From Bacillota bacterium (GTDB taxonomy: Bacteria > Sysuimicrobiota > Sysuimicrobiia > Sysuimicrobiales > Segetimicrobiaceae), in the NCBI GenBank assembly GCA_021324975.1, contig JAJPIA010000009.1, forward strand, positions 1 through 55,972: a stretch of 55,972 nt of DNA, read 5' to 3'. Shown here one piece after another: positions 9,143 to 18,826 of the stretch. The notes under the pieces are model-generated. The model was not told the origin of the DNA and did not search any database. It saw only the letters and a list, made by a program, of their open reading frames with translations. The stretch's first letter is position 1. Every line of letters starts with the position of its first letter. The position numbers and the translations under genes are program-made.

Positions 9143-10273
9143 TCACGCCACCCGCTGGCGTGGATCCAGCGCGTCCCGGACGCCGTCGCCGAGAAAGTTG
9201 AACGCGAGCACCGCGATGACGATGAGCAGCCCCGGGATGAGGAGCCACGGGAACTGGGTGAGCGCTTCGATGCTCTGGGCCTGCGCGAGCAGGAGGCCCC
9301 AGCTCGTGCTGGGCTCCTGAACGCCCAGCCCGAGGAACGAGAGACCGCTCTCCCCGAGGATCACGCCCGGGATCGTGAGCGTCGCCGCGACGATCACGTA
9401 GGAGGCCGTGGTCGGCAGCACGTGTCGCACGATCACCCGGAGGTCGGGCAGCCCCGCCGCCCGTGCGGCGAGCACGAACTCCACGTCCCGGATGCCGAGC
9501 ACGATACCGCGCAACACGCGCGCGAGCCCGCCCCATCCCACGAAGCTGAACACGGCCGAGATCATGAACAGGCGCGCGCCGCTCGAGAGGGTCGGGGGCA
9601 GGACCGAGGCGAGCGTGAGCAGCAGGTAGAAGCTCGGAAACGCGGCCAACACCTCCACGCTCCGCATGATCACGTTGTCGATGATGCCGCCGTAGTACCC
9701 GGCGATCCCGCCCAGGATCATCCCGATCGGGAACGTGATCAGCACGACGAGAATCCCGATCAACAACGAGACGGCGCTCCCGTAGAGTAGTCTCGAGAGC
9801 AGGTCGCGGCCGAACTGATCCGTGCCGAGCAGGAACAGCCGCGCCGGGGAGTCCACGCCCAGGAGGTGGATGTCGCTCGGGACGAGCCACAAGAGCCGGT
9901 ACGGAGCGCCATGGACGAAGAAGCGGATGTCGTACGTGCGGGACGTGTCGGGCGCGTACGCCGGCAGGGACGCGTCGACGACGCGGTAGGCGTAGACAAA
10001 TGGGCGCAGGTGGAGGCGGCCGCGCGCGTCGATGAGGTGGACCCCGACCGGCGGAGCATAGAACAGCGACCGGTCGGAGTAGTCGAGCGCGTACGGCGCC
10101 AGGAACGGCGCCAGCACCATCGCGGCATAGAGGCAGACGAGCGTTACCCCGCCCACGACCGCGAGGCGGTAGCGCCGGAGCCGGCGCCAGGCCAGCTGGA
10201 GCGGCGTTCGCGACCGGCCGGCCCGCTCCGGGGACGCGGAGACGCGCGGCGCGGCGGCCGCGTCCTGGCTCAT
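9143..10273 (-). CDS. Peptide ABC transporter permease, DppC/OppC type (set 2)
   Basis: Inner-membrane permease, 376 aa, about 60 residues longer than set 1. After the first helix (YRLAVVGGVTLVCLYAAMVL) it carries an extended extracytoplasmic insert of roughly 100 residues (LDYSDRSLFYAPPVGVHLID through PSDIHLLGVDSPARLF). The conserved LGTDQFGRDLLSRLLYGS entry to the permease core then follows. The EAA loop is VEFVLAARAAGLPDLRVIVR and the C-terminus is FLGDGVRDALDPRQRVA. It directly abuts the stop codon of permease B2. The insert is a known variant of OppC-like proteins and may contact the binding protein (inference). Confidence 0.92.
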   Translation of the reverse strand: MSQDAAAAPRVSASPERAGRSRTPLQLAWRRLRRYRLAVVGGVTLVCLYAAMVLAPFLAPYALDYSDRSLFYAPPVGVHLIDARGRLHLRPFVYAYRVVDASLPAYAPDTSRTYDIRFFVHGAPYRLLWLVPSDIHLLGVDSPARLFLLGTDQFGRDLLSRLLYGSAVSLLIGILVVLITFPIGMILGGIAGYYGGIIDNVIMRSVEVLAAFPSFYLLLTLASVLPPTLSSGARLFMISAVFSFVGWGGLARVLRGIVLGIRDVEFVLAARAAGLPDLRVIVRHVLPTTASYVIVAATLTIPGVILGESGLSFLGLGVQEPSTSWGLLLAQAQSIEALTQFPWLLIPGLLIVIAVLAFNFLGDGVRDALDPRQRVA

Positions 10274-11248
10274 TCAGTCGTACCGAATCCGGGGATCGAC
10301 GTACGCGAGCATGATGTCCGCGGTCAGATTGCCGAGGATCAGCAGCACGCTCCCCATGAGCAGGCTTCCCATGACGACGAAGACATCCCGTTTGAGCACC
10401 GCCTCCAGCACGAGGCGGCCCAGGCCGGGGTAGCCGAGGACGTTCTCGACGAACGCCGCCCCGCTCAAGAGGCCGCCGAGCTCGAACCCGAACAGCGTGA
10501 CAAGCGGGTTGATGGCGTTGCGCACGCCGTGGCGGAAGATCACGGCGCGCTCGGGGAGGCCCTTGGCCCGCGCGGTCTGCAGGTAGTCCGAGCGCAGCAC
10601 GTCGAGCAGGTTGGTGCGCATGTAGCGCATCAGGCCGCCCACGGAGAACACGCCCAGGGCGATCGTCGGCAGCACCAAATGCCGCGCGACGTCGAGGATT
10701 TTGTCCCACCACGGCAGGAAGTCGAAGTCGACACTCGTCAGCCCCTGCAGCGGCAGGAGATGCGTCCAGAAGGCCGCGTACAGAAGCAGCAGCGCGCTGA
10801 AAAAGCTCGGCACGGAGATGGCCACGAACGCCGCGGCGCTCAGCGCGCCGTCGAGCGCGGAGTACTGATGCACGGCCGAATAGATGCCGAGCGGCAGGGC
10901 CAAGGCCCAGGCGACGACGAGGGACGTGACCGACAACAGGAGCGTGTTGAGCGCGCGGCTGCCGATCAGCCACGCCACGGGGACGTTGTAGGCGAAGGAG
11001 TAGCCGAAGTTCAAGTGCACGATGCTCCACAGCCAGTGCAGGTACTGGACCAGCGGGGGTTGGTCCATGCCGAACTCCGCCCTGAGCGCGGCGATCCGCT
11101 GCGGGCTGATCTGCGGGTACTGCAGGACGAGCGACTGGAAGTAGTCGCTGGACCCGGGCGCGAGCTGAATTGCCGCCCAACTGACGAAGGTAATCCCGAG
11201 GAGGAGCGGCCCGAGGAGGATGAGGCGGCGGGCGATGTAGCGGATCAC
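10274..11248 (-). CDS. Peptide ABC transporter permease, DppB/OppB type (set 2)
   Basis: Inner-membrane permease, 324 aa, opening MIRYIARRLILLGPLLLGIT. It has the LVQYLHWLWSIVHLNFGYSF periplasmic motif, several helices, an EAA loop (DYLQTARAKGLPERAVIFRH) and the ending ADIMLAYVDPRIRYD. The GTG start at 11248 lies 7 bp past the stop of binding protein 3. It forms the second permease pair with the C subunit that follows immediately. No separate ATPases accompany this pair. Confidence 0.92.
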   Translation of the reverse strand: MIRYIARRLILLGPLLLGITFVSWAAIQLAPGSSDYFQSLVLQYPQISPQRIAALRAEFGMDQPPLVQYLHWLWSIVHLNFGYSFAYNVPVAWLIGSRALNTLLLSVTSLVVAWALALPLGIYSAVHQYSALDGALSAAAFVAISVPSFFSALLLLYAAFWTHLLPLQGLTSVDFDFLPWWDKILDVARHLVLPTIALGVFSVGGLMRYMRTNLLDVLRSDYLQTARAKGLPERAVIFRHGVRNAINPLVTLFGFELGGLLSGAAFVENVLGYPGLGRLVLEAVLKRDVFVVMGSLLMGSVLLILGNLTADIMLAYVDPRIRYD

Positions 11249-11255
11249 CGGACGG

Positions 11256-12992
11256 CTACTTGATGTAGATCACAGGGAAGTTCCAGAAGGGGCCGCCGAA
11301 CGCGGTGAACTCGATGTTCCCGAACTTGTTGCGGACCGCCACGTAGGCGTGCGGAATCGCCGTGTAGATGAGCGGCACCTGCTCGGCGACGATCTCCTGC
11401 CACTGATTGTAGTAGTCCCGCCGGCGGTTTTGGTCGACCGTCGTCGCGGCGAGATCGAAGTACCGGTCGATCTCTGCCTCCCACGGCGTCGCCGGCTTGG
11501 CCTGCCGCGGATACCACATGTGCAGGCTGCCCGACGACTTCCACACGTTCTGCCCGTCCGCCGGTTCGATGCCGCCCGTCAGGCCGAGCACGAGCGCCTC
11601 CCACTTGAACGAATCCGTAAGCTTGGCCACGAGCGTGTTGAACGCCTCGGGGGCGAACGTCACCTGCATCCCCAGCGCGGTAAGGTCCTGCCGGATGATG
11701 TTGCCGATCGCGACCCGGTCCGGGTTGTCCGCGTTCGTCGTGATGACGAATTGCACCGCGTGCCCGTCGGCGTCGCGCAGCACGCCGTCCGTCCCCTTCT
11801 TGAACCCGGCCTCCGCCAGGACCGCGGCGGCCTTTTGGAGATTATACGGATACTGCATCGTGTGCGGATCGAAGAAGAACTTGTCCGCGGGGCTCTCCGG
11901 ACCGTACTCCGGGACCGCGTGGCCGGCGTAGACCTGATTGATGATCGCCTGCCGGTCGATGGCGTAGGACACGGCTTGCCGGAACTTCTGGGCCTGGAAC
12001 CACCGCAGCTTGTAGCCGGGCATCCCGGACGCCGTATTTTGATTGAAGGTCAGAAACTCCGATCCGAAGCTCGGGCCGCCGTCATACACCGTGTAGTTGC
12101 CGGCCCTGGCGCCGCGCGCAAACTCGGCGTACTCCGCCGGCCGCACCCCGTAGCTGTCGGCCTGACCGCCCTGGAAGAGGAGCCGCAGCGCGTTCTGGTT
12201 CGGCACGATGGTGAGCACGATGTGGTCGATGTACGGCAGGCGCTGCCCGCGCATGTCGACCTTCCAGTAATGCGGATTCCGGTCGTACACGATGCGCTGC
12301 GCCGGGCGGTACTCGGTGATCTTGTACGGCCCCGTGCCGACGATCTGGCTCGGGGGCGTGTTGACCCCCCAGGTCTGGTTGAACTGGCCGGCGTCGTACG
12401 CCTTCCTGAGGACGTGCTGCGGAATCAACGACGCGTTGCCGATCTCGCGGAGAAACGGCCCGAAGGGCTCCGCGGTATGGAACTGCACCGTGCGCGCGTT
12501 GACCTTGGTCACCTCGATCGGCTGGCCCGCCACTTTGAGGACATCGGCGGCGCTGTTGGGGATGCGCTTGTCGTAGACGACCTGAAACGTAAAGAGCACG
12601 TCGTCGGCCGTGACCGGCGCGCCGTCGGCCCACTGCAGCCCCTGGCGCAGCGTGAACGTCCACGTCCGGCCGTCTTTGCTCACGGTCCACGATTCCGCGA
12701 GCCCGGGTTCGATGTCGGTGGTTTTCCCGTTGGCTTCGACCAGCCCGTCGAACACGTTGGCGAGCGGACCGGTCGACGATGTGGAGTTCGCGAGGATGGG
12801 ATTGAACGTGGACGGATCGCTCTGCTGCGAATCGAGGAAGACGCCGCCATAGCGGCCCGGCTGCCCGGTCATGACCTTGGGATCCGGCAATCCCGGGAGG
12901 CTCGGATGCGGCGCGGTCGCCGCGCCGACGCCGGGGAGCCCAAACGCCGCGGCGACGAGCGTCACGAGCGCGATCAACGCGGATCCTCGCAC
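11256..12992 (-). CDS. Peptide-type ABC transporter substrate-binding protein 3 (family 5)
   Basis: Exported solute-binding protein of 578 aa, divergent from binding proteins 1 and 2 but of the same family 5 fold. It has a signal peptide (ALIALVTLVAAAFGLPGVGA) and then PGRYGGVFLDSQQSDPSTFNP. Other landmarks are TWTFTLRQGLQWADGAPVTA, the GTGPYKITEYRP hinge motif, and FRQAVSYAIDRQAIINQVY. AGGAGG about 10 nt before the GTG at 12992 sets the start, and pcrA ends only 16 bp upstream. It is the first transporter gene in transcription order and is followed by permease set 2, so it probably feeds that pair. Confidence 0.92.
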   Translation of the reverse strand: MRGSALIALVTLVAAAFGLPGVGAATAPHPSLPGLPDPKVMTGQPGRYGGVFLDSQQSDPSTFNPILANSTSSTGPLANVFDGLVEANGKTTDIEPGLAESWTVSKDGRTWTFTLRQGLQWADGAPVTADDVLFTFQVVYDKRIPNSAADVLKVAGQPIEVTKVNARTVQFHTAEPFGPFLREIGNASLIPQHVLRKAYDAGQFNQTWGVNTPPSQIVGTGPYKITEYRPAQRIVYDRNPHYWKVDMRGQRLPYIDHIVLTIVPNQNALRLLFQGGQADSYGVRPAEYAEFARGARAGNYTVYDGGPSFGSEFLTFNQNTASGMPGYKLRWFQAQKFRQAVSYAIDRQAIINQVYAGHAVPEYGPESPADKFFFDPHTMQYPYNLQKAAAVLAEAGFKKGTDGVLRDADGHAVQFVITTNADNPDRVAIGNIIRQDLTALGMQVTFAPEAFNTLVAKLTDSFKWEALVLGLTGGIEPADGQNVWKSSGSLHMWYPRQAKPATPWEAEIDRYFDLAATTVDQNRRRDYYNQWQEIVAEQVPLIYTAIPHAYVAVRNKFGNIEFTAFGGPFWNFPVIYIK

Positions 12993-13008
12993 GGTGGCAG
13001 GCCTCCTG

Positions 13009-15198
13009 TCACGGACTGCTGCTTACGGGATTCCCATCCTGCGGCGCGGCGGACATCCGCTCCAGCGGGGCGTACCCGAGCGCCAGGCGCTTCGTGCCGA
13101 CGCCGTCGAACCGCACCGTGATGATCGCGCGCGGCCCGTCCCCGTCCACCTCCAGGACGCGGCCGGCGCCGAACACTTTGTGTCGCACCGCATCTCCGAC
13201 GGCCACGACCGGAACGGCGCGCTCCGTGTCCGGCCAATCGTTGGTGGCGGTCCGGGGCGTGCCCTCGCGGGCGATGGCGTCCTCGGGGATCTCCGCGAGG
13301 AAGCGAGACGGCAGCCCCGGCCGCGCGGTGCCGTAGACGGTGCGCTGCTGCGCGTGCGTCAGGAACAGACGGGACCGGGCGCGCGTCATCCCAACATAGC
13401 AGAGGCGGCGCTCCTCCTCCATCCCCGTGGGATCCTCGAGCGCGCGGGCGTGGGGAAACAGGCCCTCTTCCAGGCCCGCCAGCACGACGATCGGGAACTC
13501 GAGGCCCTTCGCGCTGTGGAGGCTCATGAGAACGACGCGATCGGCGCGGTCGTCCGCCGTGTCCTCATCGGTGAGGAGCGAGAGGTGCTGGAGGAACATC
13601 TCCAGCGACGCATCGCCCGTGCTCTCCTCGACCTCGCGGGCGACCGCCCCGAGCTCATCGAGGTTTTCCAGCCGCGCGTACGCTTCGTCCGTGCCCTCGG
13701 CCTCGAGCAGACGCCGGTAGCCGCTCACCGCGATCGCGCGATCGAGTACCTCGCGCGCGGGATGATCCACGGCGCAGGCCGCGATCTGTTCGACGATGCG
13801 CACAAACTCCTCGATGGCCCGCCGGGCAGGCGCGCCGCACCCGGCGTCCCCGGCGCGGCGGAGCGCGTCCCACAGGGACACACCCTCCGCCCGGGCCCAC
13901 GCCTCCAGCCGCCGCACCGTCGTGTCGCCGATGCCGCGCCGAGGCACGTTCAGGACGCGACGCAGGCTGGCCTCGTCCGCGGGATTGTACGCCGCGCGCA
14001 GGTACGCGAGGACGTCCTTGATCTCCGCCCGCTCGTAGAAGCGCAGGCCGCCGACGATCCGGTACGGTACGCCCAGGCGGAGGAACATCTCCTCGAACTG
14101 ACGCGACTGCGCGTGCGTGCGGTAGAGCACGGCCACCTCGCCGGCGCGGCCCCCCGCCGCGATGTGGCGCTTGACCTGCTCCCCGGCGTACCGCGCCTCC
14201 TCGTATCCGTCCCAGGCCGCGAACAGCGTCACGGGGTCGCCCTCGCCGTTCGCGGTCCACAAGATCTTCTCGTGCCGGTGAGGATTGTGCCGGATCACGG
14301 CGGACGCCACGCGCAGGATACGTTGCGTGGAACGATAGTTCTGATCCAGCGTGACGACCGCCGCCTCGGGGTAGTCCTGCTCGAACTCCAAGATATTGCG
14401 CACGTCGGCACCGCGCCACCGGTAGATCGCCTGATCGTCGTCGCCCACGACCGTCAGATTGCGGTGGCTGCGCGCCAGCAGGCTGACCAGGACGTACTGC
14501 GCATGGTTGGTGTCCTGGTACTCGTCCACGAGCACGTGGACGAAGCGCGCCTGATACTCCGCGAGCACGGACGGGTGCTCCCGGAACAATTCGACGGCGC
14601 GGCCCAGCAGGTCGTCGAAGTCCAGCGCGTGGCACTCGCCGAGCCGGCGCGTGTACGCGGCGTAGAGCTTCGCGATCACCTCCTGGCGCCGCGACTCGGC
14701 CCGCGCCGCGTAGGCGACGTGATCCACGAGATCGTTTTTGGCGCGGCTGACCTCGGCGAGCACGGCGGACGCCGGGAACTGACGATCGTCCACGCCGATC
14801 TCGCGGATGACCTCGCGCATGAGCGCTCGCTGATCGTCGCCGTCGTAGATCACGAACCGAGGATCCAGCCCGAGCGGGGCCCCGGAGAGGCGCAGGATGC
14901 GGCTGGCGATCGCGTGAAACGTCCCGATCCACAACGCCCGCGCGGCGCCGGGCCCGAGCAGCCGGACGAGGCGCTCTCGCATCTCACCGGCGGCCTTGTT
15001 GGTGAACGTGACGGCGAGGATACGGGACGGCGCCACGCCCCCATCCCGAATGAGCGCGGCGATGCGATACGTCAGCACGCGCGTCTTCCCGGATCCGGCG
15101 CCGGCCAGCACGAGGAGGGGGCCGCCGGGGTGGCGCACGGCCTGCAATTGGCGGGGATTGAGCAGGGCTTCGAGATCGATCGCAGGCGTCATGCTCAT
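13009..15198 (-). CDS. pcrA: ATP-dependent DNA helicase PcrA/UvrD
   Basis: Superfamily 1A 3'-5' helicase of 729 aa acting in DNA repair and replication-fork clearance. All motifs are present: Q-motif LNPRQLQAV, I AGAGSGKTRVL, Ia TFTNKAAGEMRER, II VDEYQDTN, III VVGDDDQAIYRWRGAD, IV DQNYRST, V SLHSAKGLEFPIV, VI ERRLCYVGMTRAR. The C-terminal approximately 55 residues (VGDAVRHKVFGAGRVLEVDG onward) form the Tudor-like domain that in PcrA/UvrD contacts RNA polymerase. The length matches the family. No good ribosome site precedes the ATG at 15198; the next in-frame ATG is two codons in. It lies 71 bp downstream of guaA, same strand. Confidence 0.95.
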   Translation of the reverse strand: MSMTPAIDLEALLNPRQLQAVRHPGGPLLVLAGAGSGKTRVLTYRIAALIRDGGVAPSRILAVTFTNKAAGEMRERLVRLLGPGAARALWIGTFHAIASRILRLSGAPLGLDPRFVIYDGDDQRALMREVIREIGVDDRQFPASAVLAEVSRAKNDLVDHVAYAARAESRRQEVIAKLYAAYTRRLGECHALDFDDLLGRAVELFREHPSVLAEYQARFVHVLVDEYQDTNHAQYVLVSLLARSHRNLTVVGDDDQAIYRWRGADVRNILEFEQDYPEAAVVTLDQNYRSTQRILRVASAVIRHNPHRHEKILWTANGEGDPVTLFAAWDGYEEARYAGEQVKRHIAAGGRAGEVAVLYRTHAQSRQFEEMFLRLGVPYRIVGGLRFYERAEIKDVLAYLRAAYNPADEASLRRVLNVPRRGIGDTTVRRLEAWARAEGVSLWDALRRAGDAGCGAPARRAIEEFVRIVEQIAACAVDHPAREVLDRAIAVSGYRRLLEAEGTDEAYARLENLDELGAVAREVEESTGDASLEMFLQHLSLLTDEDTADDRADRVVLMSLHSAKGLEFPIVVLAGLEEGLFPHARALEDPTGMEEERRLCYVGMTRARSRLFLTHAQQRTVYGTARPGLPSRFLAEIPEDAIAREGTPRTATNDWPDTERAVPVVAVGDAVRHKVFGAGRVLEVDGDGPRAIITVRFDGVGTKRLALGYAPLERMSAAPQDGNPVSSSP

Positions 15199-15269
15199 AA
15201 GTGTATCATCGCGCCGGCGCTGTCGGACGCGCGCGGGAGGTTAGGCGATGATCCCGCCCGTGCGACCGG

Positions 15270-16883
15270 CTACTCCCACTCGATCGTCGCCGGCGGTTTG
15301 CTGCTGATGTCGTAGACGACGCGGCTGACGCCTTTGACCTCACCCGTGATGCGGTTGCTGATGGTCTCCAAGAGGTCCGCCGGCAACCTGGCCCAATCCG
15401 CGGTCATGCCATCCTCGCTCGTCACGGCGCGGACCGCAACAACGCTGCTGTAGGTGCGGGCGTCGCCGGCCACGCCGACGCTCTGCACGGGCAACAGCAC
15501 GGCGAACGCCTGCCAGATGTCCCGGCTGAGCCCTGCGCGGCGGATCTCGCCCGTGACGATGGCGTCGGCCTGACGCAGGACCGCGAGCCGCTCCTCCGTG
15601 ACGTCGCCCAGGACGCGGATCGCGAGCCCGGGGCCCGGGAACGGGTGGCGCCCCACCATCTCGTCCGGCAGCCCGAGCGTCCGGGCCACCACGCGCACCT
15701 CGTCCTTGAACAGCGTCCGAAACGGCTCGATGAGGCGAAACGGCATGACCGCGGGGAGGCCGCCGACGTTGTGGTGGGTCTTGATCCGCGCCGCGGTGCG
15801 GGTCCCGCTCTCGATGACGTCGGGATACAGCGTGCCCTGCACGAGAAACTCCGGCCGGCCGAGGCGCTCGGCCTCCTCCGCAAACACGGTGATGAACTCC
15901 TGTCCGATCAAGATGCGCTTGCGCTCGGGATCGACGACCCCGCGGAGCCGGTCCAGAAACCGGGCCCGGGCGTCGACGTGCACGAGCGGCACGCCGAAGT
16001 GGTCGCGGAACACGCCGACCACACGCTCGGCTTCGCCGAGACGCAGGAGCCCGTGATCCACGAAGACGCACGTCAGCCGGTCGCCGATCGCCCGGAACAC
16101 GAGCGCGGCCGCCGCGGACGAGTCGACTCCCCCACTGAGGGCGCAGATCGCGCGCCCGCCGTCCACCTCGGCGGCGATCTCGCCGGCCGCCTGCTCGACA
16201 AACGACGCCATCGTCCACGACGGCGCACAGCCGCAGACCGTGTAGACGAAGTTGCGCAAGACTTCGGCGCCCCATGGGGTGTGGGACACCTCGGGGTGGA
16301 ACTGCAGGCCGAAGAGCCGCCGCGCGCGGTCGGCCGCGGCGGCATGCGGCGTGTGGTCGGAATGAGCGAGCGTCTCGAACCCCGCGGGCAGGCGGTGCAC
16401 CGTGTCCCCGTGGCTCATCCAACAGATCAACCGCCGCTCCAGGCCGCGAAACAGCCCGCCATCGCGCTCCGGCTCGTCGACGAACAGCCGGGTCCGCCCG
16501 AACTCCTTGCGCACCGCCGGCCCGGTCTCGCCGCCGAGGACATGCGCCATGTACTGCATGCCGTAGCAGATGCCGAGCGTCGGCACGCCGGCTCCGAACA
16601 GGGCCGGGTCGCACCGCGGCGCATTCGGCTCGTACACGCTCGCCGGCCCCCCGGACAGGATGATGCCTTTGGGCTTGAGCGCCAGCAGGTCCTCGAGCCG
16701 GGTGTCGAACGGCAGGATCAAGCTGTACACCCGCAGCTCGCGGATGCGTCGGGCGATCAGCTGGCTGTACTGCGCGCCGAAGTCGAGGACGATCACGAGG
16801 TCGTCGACCGGCGGCATCACCTGGGCGGCGGCGCGCTCCCGGGGGCGGCGGGCGCGCTCCTGCTGCACCTGGGCGCCCGGCAT
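15270..16883 (-). CDS. guaA: GMP synthase (glutamine-hydrolysing)
   Basis: Converts XMP to GMP using glutamine and ATP. The class I glutamine amidotransferase domain has [17 protein letters not shown], the nucleophile Cys in GICYGMQ and the His/Glu pair in [10 protein letters not shown]. The ATP-pyrophosphatase domain has the PP-loop [15 protein letters not shown], and the dimerisation domain ends [10 protein letters not shown] chose the ATG at 16883 because it overlaps the guaB3 stop (TGATG) with AGGGG 5 nt upstream. That gives 537 aa with a charged 22-residue extension; the ATG at 16817 would give a more usual 515 aa. It is the second or third gene of an hpt-guaB3-guaA purine cluster. Confidence 0.95.
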   Translation of the reverse strand: MPGAQVQQERARRPRERAAAQVMPPVDDLVIVLDFGAQYSQLIARRIRELRVYSLILPFDTRLEDLLALKPKGIILSGGPASVYEPNAPRCDPALFGAGVPTLGICYGMQYMAHVLGGETGPAVRKEFGRTRLFVDEPERDGGLFRGLERRLICWMSHGDTVHRLPAGFETLAHSDHTPHAAAADRARRLFGLQFHPEVSHTPWGAEVLRNFVYTVCGCAPSWTMASFVEQAAGEIAAEVDGGRAICALSGGVDSSAAAALVFRAIGDRLTCVFVDHGLLRLGEAERVVGVFRDHFGVPLVHVDARARFLDRLRGVVDPERKRILIGQEFITVFAEEAERLGRPEFLVQGTLYPDVIESGTRTAARIKTHHNVGGLPAVMPFRLIEPFRTLFKDEVRVVARTLGLPDEMVGRHPFPGPGLAIRVLGDVTEERLAVLRQADAIVTGEIRRAGLSRDIWQAFAVLLPVQSVGVAGDARTYSSVVAVRAVTSEDGMTADWARLPADLLETISNRITGEVKGVSRVVYDISSKPPATIEWE

Positions 16884-18040
16884 CAGCGCCCCTGGCCCAC
16901 GCGCTGCACGATCTGCATCCCTTTGCCCTCGGTCACGAGCGCGGGGGCGATGATGACCTCGGCCTGTTGCATCTCGCGGAGCGTGCGGGCGCCGCACATC
17001 CCCATCGCCGTGCGGAGCGCCTCCATCAGATTCTGCGAGCCGTCGTCCACGCGTGCGGGGCCATGCAGGATGTCGCGGAGCGTGCCCGTCGTCCGGACCG
17101 CGATCCGCGTCCCGCGGGGCAGCGCCGCGTGCGGCGTGGCCATGCCCCAGTGGAAGCCGCGGCCCGGCGCTTCTTCGGCGCGCGCAAACAGGGACCCCAG
17201 CATCACGGCGTCCGCGCCGCAGGCGATCGCCTTGGCGATCTCGCCGCCGACCGTGATCCCTCCGTCGGCGACGATCGGCACGTGCCTGCCCGTCCGTCGC
17301 AGATGCTCCGCCCGCGCCGCCGCGACGTCGGCGATTGCCGTGGCCTGCGGGACGCCGACCCCGAGCACCTTGCGGCTCGTGCAGGCCGCTCCGGGGCCGA
17401 CGCCGACGAACACTGCGGCGACGCCCGCCTCGAAGAGCCCGAGCGCCGCCTCGTAGGACACGCAGTTGCCCGCCATCACCGGAAGCCGGGTGGAGGCGGT
17501 CAACTCACGGAGCGATACGGTCCGCCCCCGCTCGCTACGATGGTGCTCGGTGATAACAGTGGATTGAACGAGCAGCAGCTCCGCGCCGGCCTCGGCCGCC
17601 AGCGGGCCCAGGCGCAGCGCGGCGCCGGGCGTCGTGGAGACGACCGGCACCCCTCCGCCCTTGCGAATCTCCTCCAACCGGCGGCCCACGAGGTCGTCTT
17701 TGATCGGCTCACGGTAGGCCTCCTGCATCACGGTCACCACGCGGTCGGGCGCGGCCTCCGCCAGCCGGTCGAGCACCTCGTCGGGCCGCTCGTACCGGGT
17801 CTGAATGCCTTCCAGATTGAGCACCGCCATGCCGCCCAGCTTGGAGAGGGCAACCGCGAGCCGCACGTCGACGACGCTGTCCATCGCGGCGGCGATCACC
17901 GGCAGCGCAAAGGTCCGGCCCGCGACCTCCCACGATAGATCGACGTCCTCTGGATCGATCGTCCCCGACGCCGGCACGAGCGCAATCTCCTCGAACCCGT
18001 AGGTTCGGCGGGCCGGGCGCCCTTTGCCGATGAACTCCAC
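16883..18040 (-). CDS. GuaB3-family IMP dehydrogenase-related protein
   Basis: TIM-barrel protein of 385 aa of the IMPDH/GMPR class, acting on IMP/XMP or GMP with NAD(P). The opening [19 protein letters not shown] and the [19 protein letters not shown] segment identify the GuaB3 subgroup, which lacks the CBS (Bateman) insert of canonical GuaB. The catalytic-Cys loop reads [20 protein letters not shown], followed by [17 protein letters not shown] and the [12 protein letters not shown] motif. It overlaps guaA by one base. Whether it is the organism's IMP dehydrogenase or a GMP reductase cannot be settled here, but adjacency to guaA favours a role in GMP supply. Confidence 0.9.
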   Translation of the reverse strand: MEFIGKGRPARRTYGFEEIALVPASGTIDPEDVDLSWEVAGRTFALPVIAAAMDSVVDVRLAVALSKLGGMAVLNLEGIQTRYERPDEVLDRLAEAAPDRVVTVMQEAYREPIKDDLVGRRLEEIRKGGGVPVVSTTPGAALRLGPLAAEAGAELLLVQSTVITEHHRSERGRTVSLRELTASTRLPVMAGNCVSYEAALGLFEAGVAAVFVGVGPGAACTSRKVLGVGVPQATAIADVAAARAEHLRRTGRHVPIVADGGITVGGEIAKAIACGADAVMLGSLFARAEEAPGRGFHWGMATPHAALPRGTRIAVRTTGTLRDILHGPARVDDGSQNLMEALRTAMGMCGARTLREMQQAEVIIAPALVTEGKGMQIVQRVGQGR

Positions 18041-18080
18041 GCAGGGTCACCTCCTCGCAGCGTGTGTCCGTCCGAATTGA

Positions 18081-18112
18081 CCGGCGCCGCCCTCTCGCGA
18101 GGGCGGCGCCGG
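18081..18112 (-). terminator. Strong hairpin between hpt and guaB3
   Basis: A perfect 14-bp GC-rich stem with a 4-nt loop (arms 18081-18094 and 18099-18112) lies 4 bp past the hpt stop and 40 bp before guaB3. On the minus strand it is followed by a weak T-containing stretch (tcaattcgg), so it may be a partial terminator that lowers guaB3-guaA expression relative to hpt. Confidence 0.5.
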
Positions 18113-18115
18113 GGC

Positions 18116-18658
18116 TCACGTATACACTTCCGGCTTCAGCACGCAGATAAACGGCAGGTTGCGGTAGATCCCTCCGTAGTCCAACCCGTATCCGACGACG
18201 AACTTATCCGGAATCTCGAAGCCGCGATAGTCGATCCCGACCCGGCGTCGCCGCCGCGTCACCTTGTCGAGCAAGGCGCACACACGCAGGCTCGCGGGAT
18301 ACCGCGCCTTCAGCGTCTCGAGCAGGTAATCCATCGTGAAGCCGGTATCGATGATGTCATCGACGATCAAGACGTGGCGCCCTTCGATGGTTTGATCGAG
18401 ATCCTTAAGGATGCGCACGATGCCGCTGCCCTCGGTACCACCCCCGTACGCACTCGTGGCCATGAAGTCGAGCATGCACGGGACCGTGACCTGCCGGATC
18501 AGATCGGCTAGAAATACGGACGCGCCCTTGAGGATACCGACGAGGAGAGGAGTCTTGCCTTCGTAGTCGCCGCTGATCTGTCGACCGAGATCCGCGACCC
18601 GAGCCTCGAGCTCGTCCTCGCGGATCAACACTTCCGCGACGTCATCCAGCAATGACAC
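18116..18658 (-). CDS. hpt: Hypoxanthine (-guanine) phosphoribosyltransferase
   Basis: Purine-salvage enzyme of 180 aa that joins hypoxanthine (and usually guanine) to PRPP. The PRPP-binding motif is VLIVDDIIDTGFTM. The base-binding and flexible loop carries ATSAYGGGTEGSG, and KFVVGYGLDYGGIYRNLPFI is the characteristic C-terminal block. Length is typical. The GTG start at 18658 has GGAGG 12 nt upstream, rather far, but sits about 50 nt downstream of an excellent promoter. It heads the hpt-guaB3-guaA cluster. Confidence 0.95.
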   Translation of the reverse strand: MSLLDDVAEVLIREDELEARVADLGRQISGDYEGKTPLLVGILKGASVFLADLIRQVTVPCMLDFMATSAYGGGTEGSGIVRILKDLDQTIEGRHVLIVDDIIDTGFTMDYLLETLKARYPASLRVCALLDKVTRRRRRVGIDYRGFEIPDKFVVGYGLDYGGIYRNLPFICVLKPEVYT

Positions 18659-18714
18659 TCGGCGCCGATCCTCCGCGCATATCCGGTATGGCGGCCGCCC
18701 GGATAATTAGGCGC

Positions 18715-18743
18715 ATTATAGTACCCATGTTCGCTAGTGTCAA
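18715..18743 (-). promoter_or_regulatory. Consensus sigma-70 promoter of hpt
   Basis: On the minus strand, TTGACA (18738-18743) and TATAAT (18715-18720) are separated by exactly 17 bp, a full match to the housekeeping consensus. Predicted transcription start is near 18708, giving a leader of about 50 nt before the hpt GTG. Confidence 0.85.
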
Positions 18744-18778
18744 ACGGCGCGGCTATGCGGCGCGCGGTCCGACGTGCC

Positions 18779-18805
18779 GCGAGGCGGGACGTTGTCCCGC
18801 CTCGC
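18779..18805 (-). terminator. Hairpin after the small secreted protein gene
   Basis: A perfect 12-bp stem with a 3-nt loop (GCGAGGCGGGAC at 18779-18790, complement at 18794-18805) lies 21 bp past the stop of the gene ending at 18827 and separates it from the hpt promoter. No T-run follows, so intrinsic termination is uncertain. Confidence 0.45.
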
Positions 18806-18826
18806 AGCCACGCCTACACTCCGGGG

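Noticed and set aside
9045-11180. A 900-aa frame reaching from 11180 to 8478
   Set aside because: Upstream of 9044 it is the shadow of the permease genes; only the last 188 residues have coding features.
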